DNA from: UBA1479 sp002706405 | Lineage (GTDB): Bacteria > Pseudomonadota > Alphaproteobacteria > Rhodospirillales > Casp-alpha2 | Reading direction: 5' to 3' | DNA: 64,000 nt | Assembly: GCA_963972255.1 (NCBI GenBank) | Contig: CAXATO010000016.1 | Span: 1 to 64,000, forward strand | Shown here: in pieces, positions 16,620 to 24,623 of the stretch | Layout of the letters: each line of letters opens with the position of its first letter | How positions within the stretch are numbered: the first letter of the stretch is position 1 | Notes under the pieces: generated by a model | What the model was told of the DNA's origin: nothing | The model's database searches: none | The model's input: the letters and a program-made list of their open reading frames with translations, nothing else | Position numbers and translations under genes: made by a program

Positions 16620-18064
16620 TTCCGCCAGAACGCGCGGGTGAACAGCACGATCACCGTGAACAATTCCAGCCGGCCCAGCAGCATGCCGATGGCCATCAGC
16701 CATTTCGCGCCGTCGTGCAATTCGGAGAAGGTCGTCGCCGGGCCGGTTTCGCCCAATGCCGGGCCGACGTTGGCGATCGCCGTGGCGGCGGAGGAGAAGG
16801 CGGTCACGAAATCCAGCCCGAGGAAGCCCAGCCCCAACGCCAGCACCGTGAAACACAGGAACCAGACGAAGAAGAATGACAGCACGGAAATGATGACCTC
16901 GTCCGAAATCGGCTGCTTGTTGTAATAGGGAATGAACACGCCGTGGGGATGCAGCAGATGGCGCAGCTGTGTGCGGCAGGCGGCATAGAGAATCTGGAAG
17001 CGGAACACCTTGATGCCGCAGGTCGTCGATCCGGCGCAGCCGCCGATGAACATGATGAAGAAGAAGATCGGCAGGGCGAAATGTCCCCATAGGGAAAAAT
17101 CGTCCGTGGCGAAGCCGGTGCCGGTGATGATCGAAATGATGTTGAAGGTCGCGAGCCGGAGTGCATCCGCCGGATGCTTGTCCTGTTCCAGCCACAGCCA
17201 CACGGCGGTCACCACCACGACGGCGAAGACCGTGGTCAGAAACCACTGAACCTGGGGGTCGCGGGGCAGGGCCATGAACTGGCCTTGCAGAAACCGAACA
17301 TACAGAATGAACGGCAAGGCACCGATGACCATGCCCGCCGACGCGATGTAGTCGATGGCGGCATGGTTGAAGTGGCCCATGGAATCATCATGGGTCGAGA
17401 ACCCGCCCGTGGCGATGGTGGTCATGGCATGGGCCACGGCGTCGAACCCGCTCATACCCGCCAGCCAGAACGCCCCCGCCCAGACCATGGTCAGGAACAG
17501 GTAGATGATGCCGATGGTGCTGGCGATCTGGGCCGCGCGGGGCAGGGCTTTTTCAGGCGATTGATCCGAGGATTCCATGCGGAACAACTGCATGCCGCCG
17601 ACCTTCAGCATGGGCAGGATGGCGATCGCCATGACGATGATCCCGATGCCGCCGAGCCATTGCAGCAAGGAGCGCCACAACAGAATGCCGGGCGGCAGGC
17701 TGTCGAGATCGGTCAGGATGGTCGAGCCCGTGGTGGTCAACCCCGACATGGCCTCGAAAAAGGCGTCGGTGAAGCTGAGGTCCCGTTCCGAAAACATGAA
17801 GGGAAAGGACGCGAACACGGTCAGGGCGACCCAGGTCAGGGTCGTCATGAGGAAGGCCTGGCGCACGGACAGGGAGCGCACGCCGCCCGTCGTCGCCGTC
17901 AGCGCCATGGCGACGCCCAGGAACAGGGTCACGCCGGCAGAGGCGGCGAATACTTCCCAGTCCGGATTGCCGAGAAACGCGTCGACCACCGCCGGTACGC
18001 ACATGACCAGCGCCAACGTCGCCAGCAACGTGCCCACGATCATCAAGATGGGGCGGAAATCCAT
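16616..18064 (-). CDS. trkH: Trk-type potassium uptake protein, membrane subunit
   Basis: A 482-residue inner-membrane K+ channel subunit with the TrkH repeats of helix-pore loop-helix: TTTGSTI (first filter), ATGGFSTH (second), ITGTGFATDDFS (third) and AIANVGPALG (fourth). It works with TrkA (not in this window) to import potassium. I chose ATG 18064 because gagg lies seven bases upstream; ATG 18070 and GTG 18094 are in frame. It is convergent with the LuxR-type gene. Confidence 0.92.
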   Translation of the reverse strand: MDFRPILMIVGTLLATLALVMCVPAVVDAFLGNPDWEVFAASAGVTLFLGVAMALTATTGGVRSLSVRQAFLMTTLTWVALTVFASFPFMFSERDLSFTDAFFEAMSGLTTTGSTILTDLDSLPPGILLWRSLLQWLGGIGIIVMAIAILPMLKVGGMQLFRMESSDQSPEKALPRAAQIASTIGIIYLFLTMVWAGAFWLAGMSGFDAVAHAMTTIATGGFSTHDDSMGHFNHAAIDYIASAGMVIGALPFILYVRFLQGQFMALPRDPQVQWFLTTVFAVVVVTAVWLWLEQDKHPADALRLATFNIISIITGTGFATDDFSLWGHFALPIFFFIMFIGGCAGSTTCGIKVFRFQILYAACRTQLRHLLHPHGVFIPYYNKQPISDEVIISVLSFFFVWFLCFTVLALGLGFLGLDFVTAFSSAATAIANVGPALGETGPATTFSELHDGAKWLMAIGMLLGRLELFTVIVLFTRAFWRN

Positions 18065-18163
18065 GCCCATGCCTCGTTCTATCCCCGTTGGCACGAGGTT
18101 TAGAGCATTTCGGGTAAAGAAGGAACTAACCGCTGATGTGACGGCCTGGTTCGCCCTCGGGCG

Positions 18164-18793
18164 TTAATGCCCGATCATGGCCAGAAATTCGCGGCGCGTC
18201 GTCGGGTCGTCGCGGAATGCTCCCAGCATGCGCGAGGTCACCATGGTCACGCCCGGCTTCGAGACGCCGCGCGTGGTCATGCACTGGTGGGCGGCCTCGA
18301 TCACGACGGCGACACCCTTGGGCTCCAGCACGTCGTGGATGGCATTGGCCACCTGGGCGGTCATCTTTTCCTGAATCTGCAGGCGCTTGGCATAGGCCTC
18401 GACGACCCGTGCCAGCTTGGAAATGCCGACGACCCGGCGATGCGGCAAATAGGCGACATGGGCCACGCCGATGATCGGCACCATGTGATGCTCGCAATGG
18501 CTTTCCAGGCGAATGTCCTTCAGAACGACGATTTCGTCGTAGCCGTCCGTTTCCTCGAACGTGCGCTGCAGGATTTCCACCGGATCGGCGTCGTAGCCCG
18601 CGAAAAATTCTTCATAGGCGCTGGCGACCCGCTTGGGCGTGTCGATCAGGCCTTCGCGGGTGGGGTCGTCGCCGGCCCAGCGGATCAGCGTGCGCACGGC
18701 CTGTTCGGCCTCGGCGCGAGACGGCTTGCCGCTTTGCGTCTTTGCCGCGTTCGCGGCCACATTGGCGACACTCAGATGTTTCTTGGCGGTCAC
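18164..18793 (-). CDS. folE: GTP cyclohydrolase I
   Basis: Converts GTP to dihydroneopterin triphosphate, the first step of folate synthesis. It is 209 residues, type I. Zinc ligands are seen in SHCEHHMVP (Cys and His) and the second Cys in AHQCMTTRGV; the family motifs PHRRVVGISKLARVVEAYAKR and QEKMTAQVA are intact. It is probably transcribed alone; the upstream apaG gene is on the same strand 34 bases away, so the two may share a transcript. Confidence 0.95.
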   Translation of the reverse strand: MTAKKHLSVANVAANAAKTQSGKPSRAEAEQAVRTLIRWAGDDPTREGLIDTPKRVASAYEEFFAGYDADPVEILQRTFEETDGYDEIVVLKDIRLESHCEHHMVPIIGVAHVAYLPHRRVVGISKLARVVEAYAKRLQIQEKMTAQVANAIHDVLEPKGVAVVIEAAHQCMTTRGVSKPGVTMVTSRMLGAFRDDPTTRREFLAMIGH

Positions 18794-18827
18794 GGTTCGA
18801 ATTCCCGGTCCTGTTGGTTCATGGATC

Positions 18828-19238
18828 TTAGTTCAGATGGATACGCTCGTGCGGACTGTCGAGCGAAAAAGCCGGCACGACGGCGTCGAAAAAGTCTCCC
18901 GTTCGGGTTTCCATTTCGTAGGCCCCCATCATCATGCCCGATGGCGTCGCCAACGGCGTGCCGCTGGTGTACTCGAAGGCCTCACCCGGGTTCAGGACCG
19001 GTTGTTCGCCGACCACGCCCTCGCCGCGGACCTCGTGGGAGGTGCCGAGCGCATCGGTGATCCGCCAATAGCGGTTGAGAAGCTGCACCGTTTCCGTGCC
19101 CTGGTTTTCGATGCGCACCGTATAGGCCCAGACATAGCGCCCGTCGTCCGGCGCTGATTGTTCGGGCAGATACTGGGGGACCACGCTGACGCGGATGCCG
19201 CGCGTTGTTTTCGTATAACTATGTGTCTTGGTATCCAT
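18828..19238 (-). CDS. apaG: ApaG domain protein
   Basis: A 136-residue single-domain ApaG/DUF525 protein with a fibronectin-type beta fold. The conserved blocks are YTVRIENQGTETVQLLNRYWRITD, GEGVVGEQPVLNPGEAFEYTSG and MMGAYEM. Its biochemical role is not settled; mutants in enterobacteria affect cobalt resistance and magnesium efflux. The start is ATG 19238 from family alignment. It lies upstream of folE on the same strand. Confidence 0.92.
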   Translation of the reverse strand: MDTKTHSYTKTTRGIRVSVVPQYLPEQSAPDDGRYVWAYTVRIENQGTETVQLLNRYWRITDALGTSHEVRGEGVVGEQPVLNPGEAFEYTSGTPLATPSGMMMGAYEMETRTGDFFDAVVPAFSLDSPHERIHLN

Positions 19239-19521
19239 TGTCCGTCGCTGCTTGTGCCACGGCGGGGCGCCGCGAAAGGCCAGTTTAGCCTCGCATATGG
19301 GGGGGTTGTCCACTAACGCCAAGGGTTAGTTACCCCGAGCGCACCCGTTCCCGGCCGTGGCCCGCCGGCCGGTTTCGGGCCGGCACAATGGCAAATCTCG
19401 CCCGGATTCCCGGAATCTTCTTGAATCCCCTCGCCGGAAGGATACGCTTTAACCATAAAATGGACTTCGAAGGCCGACTGAACGGCCCCTTCCGGCGACA
19501 ATACGCACTTGGGAGGTAACG
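19239..19521. promoter_or_regulatory. Divergent intergenic region apaG / EF-G paralogue
   Basis: 283 bases without a gene. It holds a dyad, gccggcc (19364-19370) and ggccggc (19378-19384), that could be an operator or a leader hairpin for the EF-G paralogue. A ggaggt ribosome site (about 19511-19516) precedes the ATG at 19522. I see no clear -35/-10 pair. Confidence 0.4.
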
Positions 19522-21549
19522 ATGACCAAATCCGACAACCGGCCCCGTGTGGCAGCCTTGGTCGGGCCCTACTTAAGCGGCAAGACATCTCTGCTCGAAG
19601 AAATTCTCCGCCAATGCGGGGTCCTTGACCGTAAGGGATCGGTCAAGGACGGCAATATGGTGGGTGACGGCTCACCCGAAGCCCGCGCCCGCCAGATGTC
19701 CACGGAAATGAATATCGCCAGCGTCACGTACCTGGACGATCCCTGGACCTTCATCGACTGTCCCGGCTCCATCGATCTGCTGCAGGACGCCCATAACGCC
19801 CTCATGATCGCCGATGCCGCCGTGGTGGTTTGCGAGCCGGGGAAGGCCCGGGCCCTGACGGCGGCGCCGATCCTCAAGTTCCTGGATCAGCATCAGATCC
19901 CGCACATCATCTTCATCAACAAAATGGACTCCGCCGAAGCCAGCGTCGCCGAGACCCTGGATGCCTTGCAGGGCTTGTCCGACAGCCCCCTGGTGCTGCG
20001 CGAAATTCCGCTGCGCGACGGCGGCGACGATGTGACCGGGCATGTCGATCTGGTCTCGGAGCGCGCCTTCCGCTGGCAGGAGGGCAAGCCGTCGGAATTG
20101 ATGGAACTGCCCGAGGCGATCAAGGGGCGCGAGGAAATCGCGCGCACGGAACTGCTGGAAAGCCTGGCCGATTTCGACGATACGTTGCTGGAAAAGCTGC
20201 TGGAAGACGTGGTGCCGCAGACGGGCGAGGTGTTTGACCATCTGGCAACGGTGCTGCGGGACGCCAAGGCCGTGCCCGTGTTTTTCGGCTCGGCCGAGCA
20301 CGGCAACGGCGTGCGCCGCCTGCTCAAGGCGCTGCGGCATGAGGCGCCGGGCCCGGAAACCACGGCCAAACGCCTGGGGGAGCCGGTATCGGGCGAAGCG
20401 GCGGCGCGGGTCTTCAAGACCGTTCACGCCGGCCATGCGGGTAAGCTTTCCTTCGCCCGCGTGTGGTGCGGCGAGATCGCCGACGGTCTGGCGTCGTTCC
20501 AGGGCCGGGTGTCGGGGATGTCGAAGGCCTTCGGCCAAAAGACGGAAAAGGTCGCCAAGGCGGGTGTTGGCGAGGTCGTCGCCCTCGGCCGCATGGACGC
20601 GGTCAAGACCGGCGACCTAGTTTCGGCCACCGGCAAGGCCAAGGGCATGACCTGGCCGCCGCCGCTGACGCCGTTGTTTTCCATGGCCGTGCATGCGGCC
20701 AACCGGGGCGACGAGGTCAAGATGTCGGGTGCGCTCGCCAAGATCATGGAGGAAGACCCCTCGATCTCCCCCGAACACAATCCGGATACGGGCGAAATGC
20801 TGCTGTGGGGGCAGGGCGAAATGCACCTGATGATCACCCTCGACAGGATGAAGGGCAAATTCCACATCGACGTCGACAGTGAACGCCCCCAGGTCCCCTA
20901 CAAGGAAACCATCCGCAAGCCGACCAGCCAGCACGCGCGCCACAAGAAGCAATCGGGCGGGCATGGGGAATTCGGCGACGTGCACCTGGATATCCGGCCG
21001 CTGGCCCGGGGCGAGGGCTTCACCTTCGGCGACACGATCACCGGCGGGGTCGTGCCCAAGCAGTACATCCCGGCGGTCGAGGCCGGAGTGCGCGAATATC
21101 TCGCGCGCGGGCCCTTGGGCTTTCCCGTGGTCGACTTGTCCGTGACCCTGACCGACGGCCAATACCACAACGTGGATTCCTCGGACATGGCGTTCCGCAA
21201 GGCGGCCCAGCAGGCCATGCGTGAAGGCATGCCCAACTGTCAGCCCGTGCTGCTGGAGCCCATTTGCAAGGTCGTCATTTCCATGCCGTCGGAATTCACC
21301 TCGCGCATGCAGCGCCTAGTGTCCGGCCGGCGGGGCCAGATCATGGGCTTTGACGCCAAGCCCGGCTGGGCCGGCTGGGACGAGGTCCAGGTTCAATTGC
21401 CGCAATCGGAAATGCACGATCTGGTGATCGAACTGCGCTCCATGACCATGGGGGTCGGCACGTTCGAGTGGGTGTTCGATCACCTGCAGGAACTGATGGG
21501 CAAGGAAGCGGACCAGGTGGTCGCGCAGCGGGCCCAGGCGGCGCAGTAG
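19522..21549 (+). CDS. Elongation factor G paralogue (EF-G-like GTPase)
   Basis: A 675-residue translational GTPase with EF-G domain order: G domain (1-260), domain II (about 290-375), III, IV (about 450-580, QHARHKKQSGGHGEFGDV) and V (about 590-665). It differs from canonical FusA in the nucleotide site. The P-loop is GPYLSGKTS, G3 reads DCPGS rather than DTPGH so the catalytic His is Ser, and the RGITI switch I motif is replaced by QMSTEMNI. G4 NKMD is intact. It is not in a str operon. It belongs to the divergent EF-G-like group; a role in ribosome recycling or stress is only possible, not shown. Confidence 0.85.
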   Translation: MTKSDNRPRVAALVGPYLSGKTSLLEEILRQCGVLDRKGSVKDGNMVGDGSPEARARQMSTEMNIASVTYLDDPWTFIDCPGSIDLLQDAHNALMIADAAVVVCEPGKARALTAAPILKFLDQHQIPHIIFINKMDSAEASVAETLDALQGLSDSPLVLREIPLRDGGDDVTGHVDLVSERAFRWQEGKPSELMELPEAIKGREEIARTELLESLADFDDTLLEKLLEDVVPQTGEVFDHLATVLRDAKAVPVFFGSAEHGNGVRRLLKALRHEAPGPETTAKRLGEPVSGEAAARVFKTVHAGHAGKLSFARVWCGEIADGLASFQGRVSGMSKAFGQKTEKVAKAGVGEVVALGRMDAVKTGDLVSATGKAKGMTWPPPLTPLFSMAVHAANRGDEVKMSGALAKIMEEDPSISPEHNPDTGEMLLWGQGEMHLMITLDRMKGKFHIDVDSERPQVPYKETIRKPTSQHARHKKQSGGHGEFGDVHLDIRPLARGEGFTFGDTITGGVVPKQYIPAVEAGVREYLARGPLGFPVVDLSVTLTDGQYHNVDSSDMAFRKAAQQAMREGMPNCQPVLLEPICKVVISMPSEFTSRMQRLVSGRRGQIMGFDAKPGWAGWDEVQVQLPQSEMHDLVIELRSMTMGVGTFEWVFDHLQELMGKEADQVVAQRAQAAQ

Positions 21550-21579
21550 GGCCGTAATCCGGACGTAGGGGAAGGTAGA

Positions 21580-21777
21580 TAAAAAAACCGCCGGTCTCCT
21601 TGCGGAGACCGGCGAGTTTGACAGGGAGGCTTCACGTCTGGGAGACGTTGGGGCCGCTGGCCTGGGGGGCCAGGGAGCGGTCCCGGTGCCGGATAAACCA
21701 CCGGCGGGGTGGGTCTGGGAGGACCCAAAACAGTCTTCGTTGTCACGCCGTTTGGGAGGAATTGGCGTCAACGAGAT
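21580..21777 (-). ncRNA. Candidate small RNA with repeated CUCCC anti-Shine-Dalgarno motifs
   Basis: About 195 nt, read leftward from a -10 element (21784-21789) to an intrinsic terminator. In RNA order: hairpin 1 (stem 21738-21742/21769-21773 plus 21745-21749/21764-21768) has CCUCCC in its loop (21754-21759). Hairpin 2 (21710-21715/21722-21727) has loop CUCCCA. Hairpin 3 is 21683-21688/21699-21704. Hairpin 4 (21657-21662/21668-21673) has CUCCC at its base. Hairpin 5 (21634-21638/21644-21648) has loop UCCCA. A single-stranded CCUCCC follows (21624-21629), then the terminator. No convincing ORF is present. CUCCCA and CCUCCUCCC loops are typical of alphaproteobacterial AbcR and NfeR1/CcsR small RNAs. 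The neighbouring LysR gene fits that idea. Confidence 0.62.
21581..21614 (-). terminator. Intrinsic terminator of the candidate small RNA
   Basis: An 11-bp stem (21589-21599 with 21604-21614; arms cgccggtctcc and ggagaccggcg), tetraloop, and on the minus strand a run of seven T (21587-21581). The orientation shows it ends minus-strand transcription, not the EF-G gene, whose stop is at 21549. Confidence 0.85.
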
Positions 21778-21783
21778 GCGGGT

Positions 21784-21812
21784 TATATAAGCCGCTGAGC
21801 TTGGTATACCAG
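21784..21812 (-). promoter_or_regulatory. Putative promoter of the small RNA
   Basis: On the minus strand the -10 is TATATA (21789 to 21784), with TATAAC overlapping. The best -35 at 17 bases is CTGGTA (21812 to 21807), only three of six matches. A weak -35 with upstream activator boxes is typical of LysR-activated promoters. The start would be near 21777. Confidence 0.5.
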
Positions 21813-21829
21813 TCATAAAGCTGCATTCC

Positions 21830-21852
21830 AGATATGCAATTCACGCATATCT
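21830..21852. promoter_or_regulatory. LysR-type box 1 (dyad with T-N11-A)
   Basis: agatatgc (21830-21837) and gcatatct (21845-21852) are a perfect 8-bp dyad with a 7-base spacer. Inside it TGCAATTCACGCA (21835-21847) fits the LysR T-N11-A rule. Its centre is about 64 bases upstream of the proposed small RNA start, the usual place of a LysR recognition site. Confidence 0.5.
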
Positions 21853-21864
21853 CGTTTGTCCCCC

Positions 21865-21877
21865 TGCAATTATTGCA
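21865..21877. promoter_or_regulatory. LysR-type box 2 (T-N11-A palindrome)
   Basis: TGCAATTATTGCA is a perfect 13-bp palindrome and an exact T-N11-A box. It shares TGCAATT and GCA with box 1 and lies 30 bases (about three helix turns) from it, so both could be bound on one DNA face. Confidence 0.5.
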
Positions 21878-21937
21878 TCTGGCTAACAAAATTGCGGCAT
21901 TTGATGTGAATTTTGTGAAGCCGAGAATCGGCGGCGC

Positions 21938-22828
21938 TTAGAAATTTGCCGGGTTCAGGCGGTCGACCAGGAAGTCACGGAACACGATGATGCGCTTGGA
22001 ATTGCGCAATTCCTCCGGATAGACAAAATAGGCCTCGATCGACGGCCCGCGCAATTCCGGCAGGACTTCCTTCAGATTGTCCGCTTCGCGGCTCATGTAA
22101 TCGGGCAGGGCGCCGATGCCCAGGCCCGACTGCACGGCACGGTAAATGCCGTAGATGGAATTCACCCGCAGCACCGGTTCCCGCGATTCCCCCGGTTTGG
22201 CGCCGGCGGTCAGCAGCCAGTTGAGATTCTCCACCGGCGGCCGGGCGTCGTCGCCGTAGACGACCAGATCGTGGTCGTCCAGATCCTGGGGCCGGGTCGG
22301 CGTGCCGTGTTCGGCCAGATACTCTTCCGACGCATAGACATGGTAGTTCATGGTCATGATGTAGCGCTGGATCAAATCCGGCTGCTTCGGCGGGGCCAGG
22401 CGGATGGCGACATCGGCCTGGCGCATGCTGAGGTCCAGTTCCGTATCGGCCAAAACCAACGACACGGCGATGTCGGGATAAAGGGTCTTGAACTCGCGCA
22501 TTCGCGGCGTCAGCCAGATGGATCCGAAGGCGACCGTGGTCGTCACCTTCAAGGGCCCTTGGGCCGCGTCCTTGTTGTCGGCGATCCGGGCTTCGACCAT
22601 GGCCAGCTTGGAAAACACGTCATGGGCCGTGCGGAACAGCAGTTCGCCCTGTTCCGTCAGGATCAGGCCGCGCGCGTGGCGGTGGAACAGCGGTACGCGA
22701 AGGTTTTCTTCAAGCGCGCTGACCTGGCGGCTGACCGCCGATTGGCTGAGGTGCAAATCTTCGCCGGCGCGGGTAAAGCTGCCCGCTTCGGCGACGGCAT
22801 GAAATACCCGAAGTTTGTCCCAGTCCAT
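21938..22828 (-). CDS. lsrB: LysR-family regulator, LsrB/VtlR type
   Basis: A 296-residue LysR-type transcription factor. The winged HTH is residues 1-60 (MDWDKLRVFHAVAEAGSFTR, then LSQSAVSRQVSALEENL) and an effector-binding domain covers about 90-296. The N-terminus, HRHARGLILTEQGELLFRTAHDV, and the position next to trxB and an Lrp gene match LsrB of Sinorhizobium and VtlR of Brucella. Those control oxidative stress and envelope genes and AbcR small RNAs. trxB is 69 bases upstream on the same strand, so the two may be co-transcribed. Assignment to LsrB/VtlR rests on remembered similarity and synteny. Confidence 0.8.
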   Translation of the reverse strand: MDWDKLRVFHAVAEAGSFTRAGEDLHLSQSAVSRQVSALEENLRVPLFHRHARGLILTEQGELLFRTAHDVFSKLAMVEARIADNKDAAQGPLKVTTTVAFGSIWLTPRMREFKTLYPDIAVSLVLADTELDLSMRQADVAIRLAPPKQPDLIQRYIMTMNYHVYASEEYLAEHGTPTRPQDLDDHDLVVYGDDARPPVENLNWLLTAGAKPGESREPVLRVNSIYGIYRAVQSGLGIGALPDYMSREADNLKEVLPELRGPSIEAYFVYPEELRNSKRIIVFRDFLVDRLNPANF

Positions 22829-22897
22829 GGGAAAATGCCCCCTGATCGGCCCGTTGTCGATGCGCTCCCTTGTTGCACCCGGGTCGGTTGTTGCGGC

Positions 22898-23878
22898 CTA
22901 TTCGGCCGCGGCTTGCTGCGCTTCCAGTGCGGCGAGAAAGTGTTCCGCCTCCAACGCCGCCATGCAGCCGGTCCCGGCCGCGGTAATTGCCTGCCGGAAC
23001 ACCTTGTCCTGGACGTCGCCGGCGGCGAACACGCCCGGAATGTTGGTTTTGGTGCTGTCCGGTTTGGTCAGAATATAGCCTTCGTCGTCCATGTCGACCT
23101 GGCCTTTGAACAAACTGGTGTTGGGATCATGGCCGATGGCGATGAACACGCCGTCGGCGGCGCGTTCCGTGATCTCGCCGGTCTTGGCGTTGCGCAGTTT
23201 CATGCCCGTCACGCCCGGAGGGTTGCTGCCGCCCAGGACCTCATCCAGGACGGTGTCCCAGATCACCTCGATCTTGTCGTTCTTGAACAGGCGGTCCTGC
23301 ATGATCTTTTCCGCCCGCAATTCGTCGCGGCGGTGGATCAAGGTCACGCGCGAGGCGAAATTGGTCAGGAACAAGGCTTCCTCGACCGCCGTGTTGCCGC
23401 CGCCGATTACGGCGACTTCCTTGCCGCGGTAGAAAAATCCGTCGCAGGTGGCACAGGCGGACACGCCGAAGCCCATGAATTTTTCCTCGGACGGCAGACC
23501 CAGCCAGCGCGCGCTGGCGCCCGTGGCGATGACCAGGGTGTCGCCGGTGTAGACCGTGCCCGAATCGCCGACGGCGCGGAACGGCCGGGATTTCAGATCG
23601 ACTTCCATGATCGTGTCTTCGACCATTTCCGTGCCCACGTTCTTGGCCTGCTCGAACATCTGTTCCATCAACCAGGGGCCCTGGATGGGTTCGGCGAAGC
23701 CGGGATAGTTTTCGACCTCGGTGGTGATGGTCAATTGGCCGCCCGGCTGCAGGCCGCGCACCAGCAGGGGCGACAAATTGGCGCGGGCGGCATAGACGGC
23801 GGCCGTATAGCCGGCGGCGCCGGAGCCGATGATCAGGACTTTGGTATGGCGGGGGGCGGTATCGGAAGCGGCGGGCAT
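22898..23878 (-). CDS. trxB: Thioredoxin-disulfide reductase
   Basis: A 326-residue FAD and NADPH flavoenzyme that reduces thioredoxin. Visible are the N-terminal FAD motif GSGAAGYTAAVYAARA, the redox-active SACATCDGFF (CxxC), the NADPH motif VIGGGNTAVEEALFL, and the C-terminal FAD motif GVFAAGDVQD. It is divergent from the Lrp gene and upstream of the LsrB-type regulator, which in relatives responds to oxidative stress. Confidence 0.96.
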   Translation of the reverse strand: MPAASDTAPRHTKVLIIGSGAAGYTAAVYAARANLSPLLVRGLQPGGQLTITTEVENYPGFAEPIQGPWLMEQMFEQAKNVGTEMVEDTIMEVDLKSRPFRAVGDSGTVYTGDTLVIATGASARWLGLPSEEKFMGFGVSACATCDGFFYRGKEVAVIGGGNTAVEEALFLTNFASRVTLIHRRDELRAEKIMQDRLFKNDKIEVIWDTVLDEVLGGSNPPGVTGMKLRNAKTGEITERAADGVFIAIGHDPNTSLFKGQVDMDDEGYILTKPDSTKTNIPGVFAAGDVQDKVFRQAITAAGTGCMAALEAEHFLAALEAQQAAAE

Positions 23879-24111
23879 GGAGCGATCTACCTTTTGAACG
23901 AGAATACGGGGGGCCGTGTCTGCCCAGAATCCACGGCGGACGGGGGCCTAAGATAAGTGCGCCCCGGCCGCCGTGCAAGGACAAGCGGCCCGGCCGGACG
24001 ACCGTCGGCATGGGGTGAAAGGCGGCTGCCGGTGACGGGGCTTTCCCCCGCGGTCGTTATAATATAATTTCGCAATAAAATTACGCCGTGCCCGAGGGTT
24101 AGGAAACGATC
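23879..24111. promoter_or_regulatory. Divergent region trxB / lrp
   Basis: 233 bases without a gene. Two overlapping perfect TATAAT hexamers (24058-24063 and 24063-24068) lie about 45-50 bases before the Lrp start. Just after them CGCAAT-AAA-ATTACG (24070-24084) is a near-palindrome close to the promoter start and could be an operator for Lrp or the LysR regulator. I do not see a good -35. Confidence 0.5.
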
Positions 24112-24606
24112 ATGCAGCGCGTGAAATTGGACAAGATTGACCGGCGTATCCTGCGCGACCTGCAGGCCGACGGTCGCATGACCAATGTGGAACTGTCGAA
24201 GCGGGCCGGTATTTCGGCGCCGCCTTGCCTGCGCCGGGTTCGCGCCCTAGAGGAAGCGGGCTTCATCCGCGGCTATCACGCCGACCTGGAGCCCAAGATG
24301 CTGGGCTTCAACGTCACCGTGTTCGCCCAGGTCGGGCTGAATTCCCAGGCCGAACACGATCTGGAGGCCTTCGAGGATGCCGTGCGGGCCTGGCCCCAGG
24401 TGCGGGAGTGCCACATGCTGGCGGGGGAAACGGATTTCCTGCTGAAGGTGGTCGCCGCCGATTGGGACGCCTATCAGGAGTTCCTCACCACCAAGTTGAC
24501 CGCCGCGCCCAACGTCAGCCATGTCAAATCGGCGCTGTCGATTCGCGCGTCCAAGGCCAAGCCGGGCGTGCCGGTGGACATCGACGCGCCCGACGACACG
24601 GATTAG
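24112..24606 (+). CDS. Lrp/AsnC-family transcriptional regulator
   Basis: A 164-residue regulator. The N-terminal AsnC-type HTH (residues 5-60: LDKIDRRILRDLQADGR, SKRAGISAPPCLRRV) is followed by the RAM ligand-binding domain (about 70-150: AWPQVRECHMLAGETDFLLKV). It is slightly longer at the C-terminus (acidic tail DIDAPDDTD). Divergent from trxB, as in the rhizobial lrp-trxB-lsrB arrangement. The ligand is unknown. Confidence 0.9.
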   Translation: MQRVKLDKIDRRILRDLQADGRMTNVELSKRAGISAPPCLRRVRALEEAGFIRGYHADLEPKMLGFNVTVFAQVGLNSQAEHDLEAFEDAVRAWPQVRECHMLAGETDFLLKVVAADWDAYQEFLTTKLTAAPNVSHVKSALSIRASKAKPGVPVDIDAPDDTD

Positions 24607-24623
24607 GCGTCGTCCATCACCGT

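Noticed and set aside
21580..21777. 6S RNA or SRP RNA as identity of the small RNA
   Set aside because: No GGAAGCAGCC-type SRP loop, and the multi-hairpin layout does not form the single long 6S hairpin with a central bubble.
21316..21816. Minus-strand open frame covering the small RNA and the end of the EF-G gene
   Set aside because: The C-terminal two thirds are the exact complement of EF-G coding sequence and it runs through the terminator stem; the RNA model explains the gap better.
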